Below are positions 43,617-52,512 of a stretch of DNA of 64,000 nucleotides, in pieces. The notes under the pieces were generated by a model. The model saw only the letters and a list, made by a program, of their open reading frames with translations. It searched no databases and had not been told where the DNA came from. Source of the DNA: Sphingomonas naasensis (GTDB lineage: Bacteria; Pseudomonadota; Alphaproteobacteria; Sphingomonadales; Sphingomonadaceae). Made by a program: the position numbers and the translations under genes. The DNA lies in contig NZ_SRXU01000005.1 of NCBI RefSeq assembly GCF_004792695.1, positions 62,001 to 126,000 of the forward strand, given 5' to 3'. Position 1 is the first letter of the stretch. Each line of letters opens with the position of its first letter.

Positions 43617-44120
43617 TCAACCGCTCTCGATCAACCCGTGCGTGCGTAATGCTTCCAGCACCGAAACAATCACGGCCCGCGCTTCGGCATCAACCGTCGT
43701 GCCTCCCGCTGGTTCCGCGATCGGATCACCGCGCGAGCCAACCACTTGGTCTCCCTCGACAAATAATTTTCCATGGGTCTCGCCGACGCGCCATGCGCCG
43801 GCGATGAAGCGCGCAACCCCTTGCGCAGCGCCCAACCAGAATTGCGCGCCTTCGCGCGGCGACACGAACTGCCAGCCCGAGCTGGTCCAGCCGGCAACGG
43901 CATGGGCGTGCCCCGCCCATTCGTCGGTCGGAGCGGCCCCGACGATCCAGCAATCGCCAGCTTCGGGCGCCTCCGGAGGAACGTTGGTGCCCGCGGCGAC
44001 TGCGGCGGGCTGGACGTTCATGTCGAGCAACGCGAGCGCCGCATTGTGGAACATCTCCTTCTGCGCCTGGCCGGGCTGGAGTAGCGGGAACAAGAGCCGC
44101 GGCGTCGCGGTATCGGTCAT
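43617..44120 (-). CDS. DUF2793 protein, putative GTA tail fibre or receptor-binding accessory
   Basis: A 167-residue protein matching DUF2793 (LLQPGQAQKEMFHNAALALLDM, PPEAPEAGDCWIVG, WQFVSPREGAQFWLG), a domain often found with phage and GTA tail genes. It is the last gene of the GTA cluster; its ATG shares one base with the gp15 stop (TGATG). Likely forms part of the fibre or baseplate periphery, but this is inferred from position and family distribution. Confidence 0.8.
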   Translation of the reverse strand: MTDTATPRLLFPLLQPGQAQKEMFHNAALALLDMNVQPAAVAAGTNVPPEAPEAGDCWIVGAAPTDEWAGHAHAVAGWTSSGWQFVSPREGAQFWLGAAQGVARFIAGAWRVGETHGKLFVEGDQVVGSRGDPIAEPAGGTTVDAEARAVIVSVLEALRTHGLIESG

Positions 44121-46282
44121 CAGTCTTCTCCCGAAGTCGAAAGGCTCAGCGAAGCGGGTGCGGACAAGCCCTGCGCGCCGATCTGGCGGACGCGGATCGT
44201 CGTCACCGCCGGGCGCTCCTCGGCCGTGAGCGAAATCCGCGCCGTGTCCGTCTCGACGATCCGCGCGGCGCCTTCCGCCAGCACGAGCGTCACCTGATAG
44301 CGTTCGAATTCCTCGGAGAGCGGCACATCGACGCCGTCGATCCAGTCCCATCCGCCCCTGCTGCGGCGCACCCAGTCGACATCGGCGCCGCCGTCCGCAC
44401 GTTCCGCCGAACGAAGATGCACGGGCGAAGGGGGGACGACCGAGAGCCCGGAGACTTCGGTCTCGGCCATTTGTGCTTCGCCCAGACCCTGCGCGAACAC
44501 GCGAACGCTGCGCCCCACCACCGTGGCCGGAAGGTCGCGCGTCACGAGCGCGCCCGCGTCGAGCAACACAAAGCGGTCGCCGGTCGCCTGTGTGGCGATC
44601 GCCGCTTCGGTGCCGCGTCGGCCACGCCAAAGGCCATCGAGCGTCCACCGTCTCTCGCCCAACGGAGTCGCTCGCGCGAATTGCAGCAACTCGTCGCCGA
44701 CCATCGCGAGATTGGCCCCGGCGGCCATCGCGGCGGGATCGGCGTCGTGGAGCACCATGGCGCCGTTCGCGAGTTCGACGACGAGGTGGTTCCGGCGATC
44801 CTCAAGATGGCTCGGCGCGGCGCCGGGCGGAGTCACCACCGTCCCGAGGATCGCGGGCGGCGCCGTGCCGCCGATCGGCGACCAGCTCGCGCCATCGTCC
44901 TCGCTCAGCAGCAGCGCGGCGCTTCGCCAGCCGGGGCCGGTCCCCGCCGCGGCGATGGCGAGACGCGGCACGCTGACCGGCGCGCCGAGCGGCGGCAGCT
45001 CGAAGATGTGGAGCGCCGTCTCGCCCGCGGGGAGGTCCGGCGTCGACAATACCCGCCCGCCGCTTGCCCCGGTGATCAGCATGCCCGGCGCCACGGCGAC
45101 GCATTCGAGCAGCAGCACCATCCCTTCGAGCCGCCACTGATCGACGCGCCAGATCCCCGCGGCCCCCGCGATCGTCACCCGTTCGCCCGGACGTATGCTC
45201 AGCAATCGCCACGGCAGCGCCAGCGTGCGGCGTTCGCGCTCGATGTCGAGCCGCTGCAATATGGTCTCGGCGAGCGCCTTGGCGCTCGCGGCGTCGATCG
45301 CCGCCGCGAGCTCGACGCGCGACTCGCGCTGTCCCGCGCCTGGGCGCGTGGCGCGCTGAATGCCGGCCTGATAGTCGCGCGCCGGCTCGTAGTAAGCGAG
45401 CGTCACCGTCTGCGGCGCCGAATCCGCCGCGGCGATGTCCCGGCGTCGGCGCACGCCCCGCTCCGCGCCAGCGCCCGCATCGTCGAGCGCCCGCGCGGCG
45501 CCGTCGCGCGCCCCGAGCAAGGTCAACTTACCGACTTCCGCGCGAAACCAGCCCCCCGCCGCGCCGGCCAGCGTCTCGAGAACCGCGCGCACCGACGCAC
45601 CCGACGCCGCAAAGCCCATCAGCGGCACCATCGCTTCCGGCGTGTCGAGCAAATCTCCCGCGATCTCCCGCGCGATCGCATCGGCGGTTTGCGGCCCGGC
45701 ATCGCCGATCACCTCGAAGGTCAGCGACGGGATGCGATTGCCGAAATCGCCGAGCGCGAGATCCTCGAACACCGCATAGGCGATCCCGCGGTGCGCAGGA
45801 GTCGCGATCGTCCCCTCGATCGACGCGATCAGCGGGTCGGGCGCCTGATCCTCCGACCCGACATGCAGACGGAATCCGGTCCGCGCCTTGAAGTCGCCCG
45901 CGGCGCCGCGCAGCAGCTTGCCATCGGCCCAGATCCGCCCCACGCCCAGGATCGGGCGGGCGGAAAGCGCCACCGCGAATGACGCCGTATAGCTATATTC
46001 GGTCGTCGACGGCTTGCCCTTGCCGCCGCCCCGGCTGGTACGATGCTCGATCAGATCTGTCGCCCAGATCACCGAGCCCGCGACGCGCATCGTTCCGAAT
46101 ATCCGGGGGATCTGCGTGCCGTAGGACGAGGTCTGCACGCGCAGTTCGGTCAGTCGCGGTCCTTCGCGGCCCTTCGGCCGCAGGATCGCATGATCGATCG
46201 CGTTCCCCGCCAACCCCCCCACCGCGCCGCCGATCGGACCCCCGATCAGGCTGCCGGCGACCATCAGTACCACCGTCGCCAT
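44120..46282 (-). CDS. GTA baseplate/tail hub megaprotein, gp15 homologue
   Basis: A 720-residue protein. N-terminus MATVVLMVAGSLIGGPIGGAVGG, then IFGTMRVAGSVIWATDLIEHR, TTEYSYTASFAVAL and VGRIWADGKLLRG match the start of RcGTA gp15. The phage-tail_3 region follows (DLLDTPEAMVPLMGF, WRLLSIRPGERVTIAG). RcGTA gp15 is about 1300 residues because of an internal TIM-barrel (GTA_TIM) domain; here the sequence passes directly from IPSLTFEVIGDAG into the tail_3 region, so that insert is missing. Ends in a fibronectin-like segment. Confidence 0.88.
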   Translation of the reverse strand: MATVVLMVAGSLIGGPIGGAVGGLAGNAIDHAILRPKGREGPRLTELRVQTSSYGTQIPRIFGTMRVAGSVIWATDLIEHRTSRGGGKGKPSTTEYSYTASFAVALSARPILGVGRIWADGKLLRGAAGDFKARTGFRLHVGSEDQAPDPLIASIEGTIATPAHRGIAYAVFEDLALGDFGNRIPSLTFEVIGDAGPQTADAIAREIAGDLLDTPEAMVPLMGFAASGASVRAVLETLAGAAGGWFRAEVGKLTLLGARDGAARALDDAGAGAERGVRRRRDIAAADSAPQTVTLAYYEPARDYQAGIQRATRPGAGQRESRVELAAAIDAASAKALAETILQRLDIERERRTLALPWRLLSIRPGERVTIAGAAGIWRVDQWRLEGMVLLLECVAVAPGMLITGASGGRVLSTPDLPAGETALHIFELPPLGAPVSVPRLAIAAAGTGPGWRSAALLLSEDDGASWSPIGGTAPPAILGTVVTPPGAAPSHLEDRRNHLVVELANGAMVLHDADPAAMAAGANLAMVGDELLQFARATPLGERRWTLDGLWRGRRGTEAAIATQATGDRFVLLDAGALVTRDLPATVVGRSVRVFAQGLGEAQMAETEVSGLSVVPPSPVHLRSAERADGGADVDWVRRSRGGWDWIDGVDVPLSEEFERYQVTLVLAEGAARIVETDTARISLTAEERPAVTTIRVRQIGAQGLSAPASLSLSTSGED

Positions 46283-46283
46283 C

Positions 46284-46685
46284 TCAGCCTCCTTCCGCCA
46301 GCCGCCAGCGTCCGATCAGCGGCCACGGCACGTCGGGCCGCTCGACCACCCGGCGCAGCATCGCGTCCGCGTGAATGACCCCCGCCTCTGCCTCGATCGC
46401 GAAATGCAGCTGCCCTGGCCCGGCATCGAGCAACAACAGGTCGCCGGGCCGCTGCTCGCGCACGTGCTCGAGCCCCAGCGCCGCCAGCGTCGCGGCGACC
46501 CGCCGGGCATCCCCGCTGCGCAGCGCATAGCCGCTCGGCACGCACCCGGCGAAGCCCTCCGCCTGCAACGCCAGCGCCACCAGCCCGACGCAATCGAGCC
46601 CGCCATGTACATCGCGTCCGTGCAGCCTGAACCTCGCCCCCACCGCGGAACGCGCCGCGGCCACGGCGCGCGCGCCGGGCTTCAT
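46284..46685 (-). CDS. GTA NlpC/P60 cell-wall peptidase, gp14 homologue
   Basis: A 133-residue cysteine peptidase expected to open peptidoglycan during DNA delivery. Catalytic Cys in GGLDCVGLVALAL and His in PGQLHFAIEA are both present; the short length fits the GTA/phage NlpC family (TIGR02219). Starts four bases inside the gp13 end, and precedes gp15 by one base. Confidence 0.9.
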   Translation of the reverse strand: MKPGARAVAAARSAVGARFRLHGRDVHGGLDCVGLVALALQAEGFAGCVPSGYALRSGDARRVAATLAALGLEHVREQRPGDLLLLDAGPGQLHFAIEAEAGVIHADAMLRRVVERPDVPWPLIGRWRLAEGG

Positions 46686-47488
46686 CCGCCCGGGTACCGC
46701 GTCAGCAAGTCGATGCCGGGCAAATAGGGTTCGCCACGAAAATTGGCGGCGTTGCCGAACCGTGCCGCACAGGTCGCGAGGCTCTTGTCACACCCCTCGA
46801 TCAACTCGACCAGCGCCCCGCCGGCGTCGAACCGCGGCGGCCGGCGCAGCGTCACCGTGGAGCCCTCGGATCGCGCGATGGCGTCCTCAAGCCCCGAATT
46901 CGCCCCGCCGAACCAGCGCAGGCGTCCGCCCCCATAGGCATCGGCGGCAGGTTCGGCTCCGTCGAGCGTGAGCGTCGTCCCCAGCACCTCCGTCACCCGC
47001 GCGAACCGTCGCCGCCCGGCCATCGCAACCCGACAGCGCCGATCGCCCAACGCCGCGCGGCATTCGGGCGAGGTCTCCTCAACCACCGGCCGTTCGAGCT
47101 GCGCCGACAGCCCGCGCAACTCGGCGGTCAGCGCACCGTCACGCAGTTCCACCGCGCCGAACGTCCCGGCACCCAGCGCCACCGTCTCGCCGGGCGCCGA
47201 CCAGTCGGTCGCGAACAGCGACACGCGCGCGCCGTCCCAGCGTCCTGCGAGCAGATCGGCCTCGGTGATCGCCGCGCTGCTCAGCGCGCCGGTCACGTCC
47301 ATGCTGTCGGCGTCGAGACTCGCGCTCCGGCTGATCGCGCTCGGCGTCATGCCGGGCGCCGCGCGATAGACCAGCCCGTCGATCTCGAGATCATCGTCAT
47401 GCGCGGTGATTCCGATGGTGACGCCGTCGCAGCGCTCGATCCGCCAGCACAGGGTCAACGTGGTGCACTCGCCGTCGAGCCAGCTCAT
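46682..47488 (-). CDS. GTA tail hub protein, DUF2163/BR0599 family (gp13)
   Basis: A 268-residue protein with the DUF2163 N-terminal part (CTTLTLCWRIERCDGVTIGIT, GMTPSAISRSASLDADSMDV) and the BR0599 C-terminal cysteine motif (CRAALGDRRC, CDKSLATCAARF, FRGEPYLPG). In RcGTA the homologue forms the hub between distal tail and megaprotein. It overlaps both neighbours by 4 nt. Confidence 0.92.
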   Translation of the reverse strand: MSWLDGECTTLTLCWRIERCDGVTIGITAHDDDLEIDGLVYRAAPGMTPSAISRSASLDADSMDVTGALSSAAITEADLLAGRWDGARVSLFATDWSAPGETVALGAGTFGAVELRDGALTAELRGLSAQLERPVVEETSPECRAALGDRRCRVAMAGRRRFARVTEVLGTTLTLDGAEPAADAYGGGRLRWFGGANSGLEDAIARSEGSTVTLRRPPRFDAGGALVELIEGCDKSLATCAARFGNAANFRGEPYLPGIDLLTRYPGG

Positions 47489-49737
47489 TCGCGCACCTCC
47501 ACCAACGGCACCGAGGCTGCCAGCCCTGCCAGATAGGTGGCCCGGCTGACGCTCAGCCGGTCCTCGGCGAAACGCACGGGCACGTCGAACGCGAAGCTCG
47601 CTGTCACCACCGCTCCCGCCGCGGGCGGCACGTCGAAGATCACGGACCCGCCGGGCTCGAGCGCGAAGCCGGCGATCTCCATGCCGTCGACCGCGATGCG
47701 CACGCTGTCTTCCACCGGTCGCGTGATCCGACGCACGACGCCGCCATAGCGCTTGATCAGTTGAAACCGCGCCTCGAGATCGTCGCCGATTCCGAGCACG
47801 ACGTCGTCGCCTTGATGATCGAACGGATCGCGCAGGCGGAATCCCCGCGCGGGCCCCATCCGCGCGCGGAAGAAGCCGATCAGCGCGGTGATATCGGCTT
47901 CGGATCGCACCCCCGGCCCAACATCATAGCGTAGTCGCGCCTCGGCCCATTCGGCGTTGCGGTTCTCGCGCCCGCCGGCGCTGGTCACGATCGCCGTCGA
48001 GACTTCGGGCGCCACTTCGGCCTCGCGGCCCAGCGCGATCGGGAACAGCACGTCGTCGAACGCGTCCAATTCTTCCTCCTGATCGAAATGCACGAAGCCG
48101 TCGCGCAGCACCTGCGGCAGCGCCCAGATAAAGGTCTCCGCGACGCCGCGCCGGCGCGACAGGGCGGCGGCGGCCGCGATCGGCTGCCATTGGGCCTTGT
48201 CTTCGGGACGGAGCACGAAGCCTGCGAGATAGTGCTGATCCGCCGCGCCATAGCCGAGCCGCGCCTCCGCCAGCGCCACGCCCTTCGCGCTCGCCGCCGA
48301 ATTGCCCGCGGTGACCCAGTCATAATCCTCGAGCTGGAGCACATCGAAGGCCGGCGCCGCCCAGCCGAGCGGCAGGTTGGCGCGCTGGAGCCCGGGCATG
48401 GCGCGATCGAGCACGGTGGGCAGATAGGCGAGCAGCAGCACCTCGGCGCCCGGTGTCCAGCGCACCACATCGCGCAACGCCAGCGTCGATGCCGCGAGCA
48501 ACGCCCCTGCGGCATCGAGCACCGCCGGATCGACCGTTCCACGCAGATTCTGCTCCGGCGGATCGCCGAGCGCGAGCGTCGCGGCCGCGTCATGGATGCA
48601 TAGCCTTCCGTCGGCCATCACCCACCACCAAGGCTCGCCGATCTGGAACCGGATCGCGAGCCCCGCCGCCTGGGCGATGCCGACGAACGCCAGCGCCACC
48701 ACACGCAGATAGTACATCGCCCCGTCATGCGCGGGCGAGAGCAGCGCCGAGGGCGGGCTCCATCCGGTAAGTCCAGGCGATCCGTCAGCGGCGCGCTGCT
48801 TCCAGTCGTTCCAGCAATGCTGGTCGAGCAATTCGTAGGAGAGCGACCAGATCAGGTCATAGCCGAGCGTCTTGGCGCGCTGCGCGAAATCGCCATGCCA
48901 CGCCGCGCACGCCACGTTGAGCGTTCCCGCGGCGAGGCTGACATAATAGCCGCCCGAATTGGGCTCGAGCCGGAAATAATGGCTCATCCCCACATAGTGG
49001 AGGATGCTGCCGCGATAGCCGAGGTGCAGCGCGTTGCGCAGCACCCGCGCCGGCGTCAGATGATAGCAATCGTCATAGCCATTGGCGATCTGCAACCCGT
49101 GCTGGGGCACGACGGCGGCGCCGATCACCAGCACCGAGCCCGGCCCCTCGCAGACCATGTCGCTGATCTCGACCCACGCCTCGATCGGCGCAGCCAGCGG
49201 CGCGTCCGCACCTGAATAACCCTGCGGCACCAGCGATACGAACATTCGGTCGATATCGCCCGCGAAGACCGGGTCGGCCTCGTCCGGCAGCATGAAGCCG
49301 CCCTCGACCTGCGCGAAGTCGATCGCCACCGTCGCATCCTCGGGGGTGCCGCTGGCATAGTTCCACAACCGCACATACCAGGCCCGCGGATCGCCCGCCG
49401 CGTCGCGTCCCTCGAGCGTCAGCACCGGGCCATTGACCGCGTCGAGCGCCAGAACCCCGGATGATCGCCAGCGAAAGCGCAGCCGACAGCCGCGGAAATC
49501 GCGACTGGTCTCGTACGCCAGCAGCACATGATCGTGCCGGTCCTCGGCTTCCCAGATCAGGCCGGCAAGGTCGTCCTGCCGGAAGAAGACCGCATCGACG
49601 CGCAGCGCGTCGGGCGCGGTGGTGATCACCGACGCCATCATCGGCCGCGGGAAGTTGACCGTCCAGTAAGCAGGATCGAAGCGCGACAACACGCCCTCGG
49701 CCTGCCCCTGACGCGCCGAAGCCAGCCAATGTCCCAT
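47485..49737 (-). CDS. GTA distal tail protein gp12 (DUF2460) with a long N-terminal extension
   Basis: A 750-residue protein. Only the last ~190 residues, from about 558, form the DUF2460/TIGR02217 distal tail domain (NAEWAEARLRYDVGPGVRS, LIGFFRARMGPARGFRLRDP). The preceding ~555 residues are extra: a beta-rich first part (residues about 15-190) and an alpha/beta region with GYRGSILHYVGMSHYF, LIWSLSYELLD, AGLAIRFQIGEPWWW and EVLLLAYLP that reads like a TIM-barrel or glycosidase-type fold. RcGTA gp12 is only about 200 residues. An annotation as non-contractile tail sheath is conceivable; I cannot test it. Confidence 0.8.
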   Translation of the reverse strand: MGHWLASARQGQAEGVLSRFDPAYWTVNFPRPMMASVITTAPDALRVDAVFFRQDDLAGLIWEAEDRHDHVLLAYETSRDFRGCRLRFRWRSSGVLALDAVNGPVLTLEGRDAAGDPRAWYVRLWNYASGTPEDATVAIDFAQVEGGFMLPDEADPVFAGDIDRMFVSLVPQGYSGADAPLAAPIEAWVEISDMVCEGPGSVLVIGAAVVPQHGLQIANGYDDCYHLTPARVLRNALHLGYRGSILHYVGMSHYFRLEPNSGGYYVSLAAGTLNVACAAWHGDFAQRAKTLGYDLIWSLSYELLDQHCWNDWKQRAADGSPGLTGWSPPSALLSPAHDGAMYYLRVVALAFVGIAQAAGLAIRFQIGEPWWWVMADGRLCIHDAAATLALGDPPEQNLRGTVDPAVLDAAGALLAASTLALRDVVRWTPGAEVLLLAYLPTVLDRAMPGLQRANLPLGWAAPAFDVLQLEDYDWVTAGNSAASAKGVALAEARLGYGAADQHYLAGFVLRPEDKAQWQPIAAAAALSRRRGVAETFIWALPQVLRDGFVHFDQEEELDAFDDVLFPIALGREAEVAPEVSTAIVTSAGGRENRNAEWAEARLRYDVGPGVRSEADITALIGFFRARMGPARGFRLRDPFDHQGDDVVLGIGDDLEARFQLIKRYGGVVRRITRPVEDSVRIAVDGMEIAGFALEPGGSVIFDVPPAAGAVVTASFAFDVPVRFAEDRLSVSRATYLAGLAASVPLVEVRE

Positions 49738-49788
49738 GGCAGATCCCCCTCATTAAGGCGCAGCAGCGTCCACCAGCTTGGCAGGGCG

Positions 49789-50367
49789 CTAGTCGACCCC
49801 CGCCAGCGCCGCCTTCACCGCGCGCGCGACTTGCCGGCTCGATTGCGCCAGCGCCCGCGGCGCCTCGCCCGCGCCGGCATTCACAGTGATCGCCACGCGC
49901 ACCTCGCGCGGTCCCGCCGCCACCGGCGCCGCGATGCTCCCCGCGGCCGCAGGCACGAACAGCTCGGGTCCGCGCTCGCCCACCCAATAGGGTCGCAGCG
50001 GGCTGACCGGGCCGCCGGTCGCGCGTCCCGGCGATCCGCCGAACAACGCCAGCATGACCCCGCCCAGCCCGCCGCCTGCACCGCCGCCACTGCCCGCGTC
50101 GCCGCCGATCAGCGCGGCGATGCCCTGCCGCAACGCCGCTGCCGCGATCTCGTCGAGCACGGTCAGGGCCATCCGGCGCAGATCCTCGAACCCCAGCTTG
50201 CCGGTCCGCACCGCACGCAGCAGCGCGCTCTCGATCGCGCGCCCGGCACGCTCGGCGCCCGCCGCCAGCGGCCCATCGATCTGGCCGCGCATCTCGGCAA
50301 CATCGCGCGCAAAGCCCCGGGTATCGGCGCGCACGTCGATGATCATGCGTTCGATCTCTTCATCCAT
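49789..50367 (-). CDS. GTA tape measure protein, short (gp11)
   Basis: A 192-residue tail protein: helical N-terminal part (VRADTRGFARDVAEMRGQIDG, AIESALLRAVRTGKLGFEDLRRM), a Gly-rich centre and the RATGGPVSPLRPYWVGERGPELFVP motif typical of tape measures. It is among the shortest tape measures, comparable with RcGTA. The ATG at 50365-50367 overlaps the chaperone gene end by 8 nt. Confidence 0.88.
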   Translation of the reverse strand: MDEEIERMIIDVRADTRGFARDVAEMRGQIDGPLAAGAERAGRAIESALLRAVRTGKLGFEDLRRMALTVLDEIAAAALRQGIAALIGGDAGSGGGAGGGLGGVMLALFGGSPGRATGGPVSPLRPYWVGERGPELFVPAAAGSIAAPVAAGPREVRVAITVNAGAGEAPRALAQSSRQVARAVKAALAGVD

Positions 50368-50560
50368 CGGGGAAAAGCTCCTTGAGCCGCGCAATCTCCA
50401 CAGGGTCCGGCGGCGCCTCGGCTTCGCCCGCCACCGCCCGCACCAGCGCGCCGAGCTCCGCCGGCGTGGCGCGCCAGAAAGTCTCCGGGGTCCAGCCGAA
50501 GAGAAGCCCCGCCAGCCCGGCCAGTCGCACGGCTGCGCCGCAAAATTGCGCGCTATCCAT
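50360..50560 (-). CDS. GTA tail assembly chaperone, second frame (gp10.1, rcc01693-like)
   Basis: A 66-residue protein with the signature FGWTPETFWRATPAELGAL of the rcc01693/TIGR02216 family. In tailed phages paired small genes before the tape measure act as tail chaperones; in GTAs the two are separate rather than frameshifted. Start and upstream stop share one base (TGATG). Confidence 0.88.
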   Translation of the reverse strand: MDSAQFCGAAVRLAGLAGLLFGWTPETFWRATPAELGALVRAVAGEAEAPPDPVEIARLKELFPDG

Positions 50561-50871
50561 CACCGCCCCGCCAGAATCTGCCCGAGCAATATCTTCAGCG
50601 CCGGCGTGCTCGCCGCCAGTCCCTGCGCGGCGATCGCTTCGCCGAAATCGTCGCGGCTCAGCCCCGCCGGCCGGTCGCGCAGGCAATGCCAGAACAGCGC
50701 GACCATCTCGCCCAGTGCCAGCCGCCCGTCGGCGGCGCGCTCGACCAGCGCGAACAACGGTCCCAATTCGCCCTCGGCGGCGACCAGCGCCGCGAAGCTG
50801 GGCCGCAGCACCAGCGTCTCGCCCGCGAGAGACAGCGACGCCTCGCCGCGCGCCGGATTCGCCCCGCTCAT
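50560..50871 (-). CDS. GTA tail assembly chaperone (gp10, DUF3356-like)
   Basis: A 103-residue protein resembling the gene transfer agent family protein between tail tube and tape measure (ANPARGEASLSLAGETLVLRPSF split at residue 20; PALKILLGQIL). Mostly helical. Overlaps the tail tube gene by 4 nt. Function inferred from position. Confidence 0.85.
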   Translation of the reverse strand: MSGANPARGEASLSLAGETLVLRPSFAALVAAEGELGPLFALVERAADGRLALGEMVALFWHCLRDRPAGLSRDDFGEAIAAQGLAASTPALKILLGQILAGR

Positions 50872-51275
50872 GCCGATACCACCGGCCCCGAGCTCTCCAG
50901 GCTCAGCGTGTAGCTGCGCTCGCCGTTGAAATCGCCGGCATAGTCGAGCCGCGTGACGAGGAAGCGTCCGGTCATCGTCTCGCCGCTCTCGAAGCTCAGC
51001 CGGTAATCGTCGATCGTGCCGGCAAGCGCGTTTGCCTTCACCCGGTTCTCGGCCGCCGATCCGGTGAACACCCCGGCGCCCGAGACGCTCACCGATCGCA
51101 CCCCGCCGCCCGTCAGCAATTCGCGCCAGCCGCCCGAATCCTTCGAAGTGATCACCACCGCTTCGCCATTGATGCTGAGCTGCGTCGTGCGCAGCCCGGC
51201 CACTGTGGTGAAGCTCGCCGGCGATCCGCCATTCCCGACCTTGAGCAGGAACGCACTGCCCTTCTCCGCCGCCAT
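50868..51275 (-). CDS. GTA major tail tube protein (gp9, TP901-1 family)
   Basis: A 135-residue beta-rich protein: AEKGSAFLLKVGNG, TVAGLRTTQLSINGEAV, DSGGWRELLTGGGVRSVSVSG and DYAGDFNGERSYTLSLESSG are typical of TP901-1 tail tube subunits. The polymer forms the tail lumen. AGGAGAG precedes the ATG; 10 nt separate it from gp8, so this highly needed protein has an independent ribosome site. Confidence 0.92.
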   Translation of the reverse strand: MAAEKGSAFLLKVGNGGSPASFTTVAGLRTTQLSINGEAVVITSKDSGGWRELLTGGGVRSVSVSGAGVFTGSAAENRVKANALAGTIDDYRLSFESGETMTGRFLVTRLDYAGDFNGERSYTLSLESSGPVVSA

Positions 51276-51285
51276 AATCTCTCTC

Positions 51286-51687
51286 CTAATTTGCCTGCAG
51301 CACGCGCACGCGGAACTCGATGATCGCGGCGGTCCGCGCCTCGCCCTCCCGCACGACCCGGCTGCGCACGAAGTCGAGGCTGACGATCCGCCAACCCTCG
51401 CCGAGATCGCGCGGCACCGCGGCCAGCGCCGCGCTGACTTCGCCCGTGAGGGCGCGCAGCCTGCTGGTGCGCTCACCGAGATCGAACAGCGCGATCGTCA
51501 GCCTGCCCTCGCGCCCCGCCATGTCCTTGGTGCTCCAGTCGGTCAGCACCGCCTCTTCGACCACCGCATAGGGCCGCACCGCGCGCGCCGGCGGCGCGTC
51601 GAACACGCCGTTGATCGCCACGCCCAGCGGCGCGTGCGTGCGCAATGCCTGCGCCAGCGCCGTGGCGAGTACTTCGTGCAAGCTCAT
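51286..51687 (-). CDS. GTA tail terminator (gp8, DUF3168)
   Basis: A 133-residue protein with the DUF3168 pattern (SLHEVLATALAQALRTHAPL, RPYAVVEEA, WSTKDMAGREGRLTIALFD). In RcGTA the homologue caps the tail where it meets the head. ATG 51685-51687 is chosen over GTG 51696 because GGGAGG lies at a proper distance. ATGA overlap with the gene before it. Confidence 0.9.
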   Translation of the reverse strand: MSLHEVLATALAQALRTHAPLGVAINGVFDAPPARAVRPYAVVEEAVLTDWSTKDMAGREGRLTIALFDLGERTSRLRALTGEVSAALAAVPRDLGEGWRIVSLDFVRSRVVREGEARTAAIIEFRVRVLQAN

Positions 51688-51905
51688 CGCAGCCACCCTC
51701 CCGGCCAGCGGAGCACAGGGTCACGCAGCCAACGCCGCCACAGCCCGCGCCCCGAAATCACCACCCGCCCCGCCCCGGCCTCGGCCTCGGCCTCGACGGC
51801 AAGACCCGGCAAGGCGGCGCGCGCGGCCTCGCCGAGCCGCAGCGTCGCCCGTGCCACTGCGCGCGCGCCGGCCAGCCGGGCGCGCGCCTCGAGCTTGCCG
51901 CTCAT
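51684..51905 (-). CDS. Small GTA head-tail connector protein (gp7-like)
   Basis: A 73-residue Arg/Ala-rich protein (GKLEARARLAGARAVARATL, GRGLWRRWLRDPVLRW). In RcGTA the stopper protein gp7 occupies this exact place between adaptor and terminator; sequence similarity is weak by eye so the assignment is positional. Overlaps both neighbours by 4 nt. Confidence 0.7.
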   Translation of the reverse strand: MSGKLEARARLAGARAVARATLRLGEAARAALPGLAVEAEAEAGAGRVVISGRGLWRRWLRDPVLRWPGGWLR

Positions 51906-52456
51906 GCCGATCGCCGCGCGATGTTGAGCCGCATCCGACGGAATGGCCGCCACAACGCCGCCACCGCGGCGGGCGGCGTGCCGCCGTTGGCGCGCGCCTC
52001 GAACAGATGCGCGGCGAGCAGCACCACTCCCTGCATCAGCGGCGCCGGCAGGCCCGACCAGTCCCCCGCCAGCCCCGCGGCATAACCGATCCGGATCCGC
52101 CCCGCCGCGATCGCCGCGCTGCCGCGCACCCAGCCTTCGCCGGCGGCGTCGATATCGATGCCATAGGTCTCGGGTGGCAGCGCGTAGCCGGTGCCCGAAG
52201 CGCCCAGCCCCTCGACCGCGTCGATCGTCGTCACCGGCGCGGCGGGAAGCCGCTGCCACGCGCCATGCGCCGGCAGCACCTCGCTCCACGCGCGCACGAT
52301 CAGCGCCTGGCCGGTGAATGCCTCGCACAGCGCGAGCGCCGTTGCGGCATGCGTCTCGAGCAGCGCGTCCTCCGCCGCTCCCGTTATCCGCAGATGAAGC
52401 CTGACGGCATCGCGCGCGGCCGCGATCGCCGCCGCCGGAAAGGGCGGAGCAAGCAT
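51902..52456 (-). CDS. GTA head-tail adaptor (gp6)
   Basis: A 184-residue connector of the phage gp6/HK97 type: AAIAAARDAVRLHLRITGAAEDALLE, FTGQALIVRAWSE and a C-terminal RPFRRMRLN segment. Adaptors form a 12-mer below the portal. AAGAGGAG precedes the ATG. A 56-bp gap holding a perfect hairpin separates it from the capsid gene. Confidence 0.88.
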   Translation of the reverse strand: MLAPPFPAAAIAAARDAVRLHLRITGAAEDALLETHAATALALCEAFTGQALIVRAWSEVLPAHGAWQRLPAAPVTTIDAVEGLGASGTGYALPPETYGIDIDAAGEGWVRGSAAIAAGRIRIGYAAGLAGDWSGLPAPLMQGVVLLAAHLFEARANGGTPPAAVAALWRPFRRMRLNIARRSA

Positions 52457-52480
52457 CCCAATCTCCTCTTTCGAAAGGCT

Positions 52481-52504
52481 CCCCTCCCTGCGCGCAGGGA
52501 GGGG
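52481..52504. repeat. 24-bp perfect palindrome between capsid and adaptor genes
   Basis: CCCCTCCCTGCG followed immediately by its reverse complement CGCAGGGAGGGG. On the minus strand it lies 8 nt after the capsid stop codon and 24 nt before the adaptor start. No U-tract follows, so it is more likely an mRNA-stabilising or partially terminating hairpin than a full terminator. Confidence 0.6.
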
Positions 52505-52512
52505 AAACAGGG

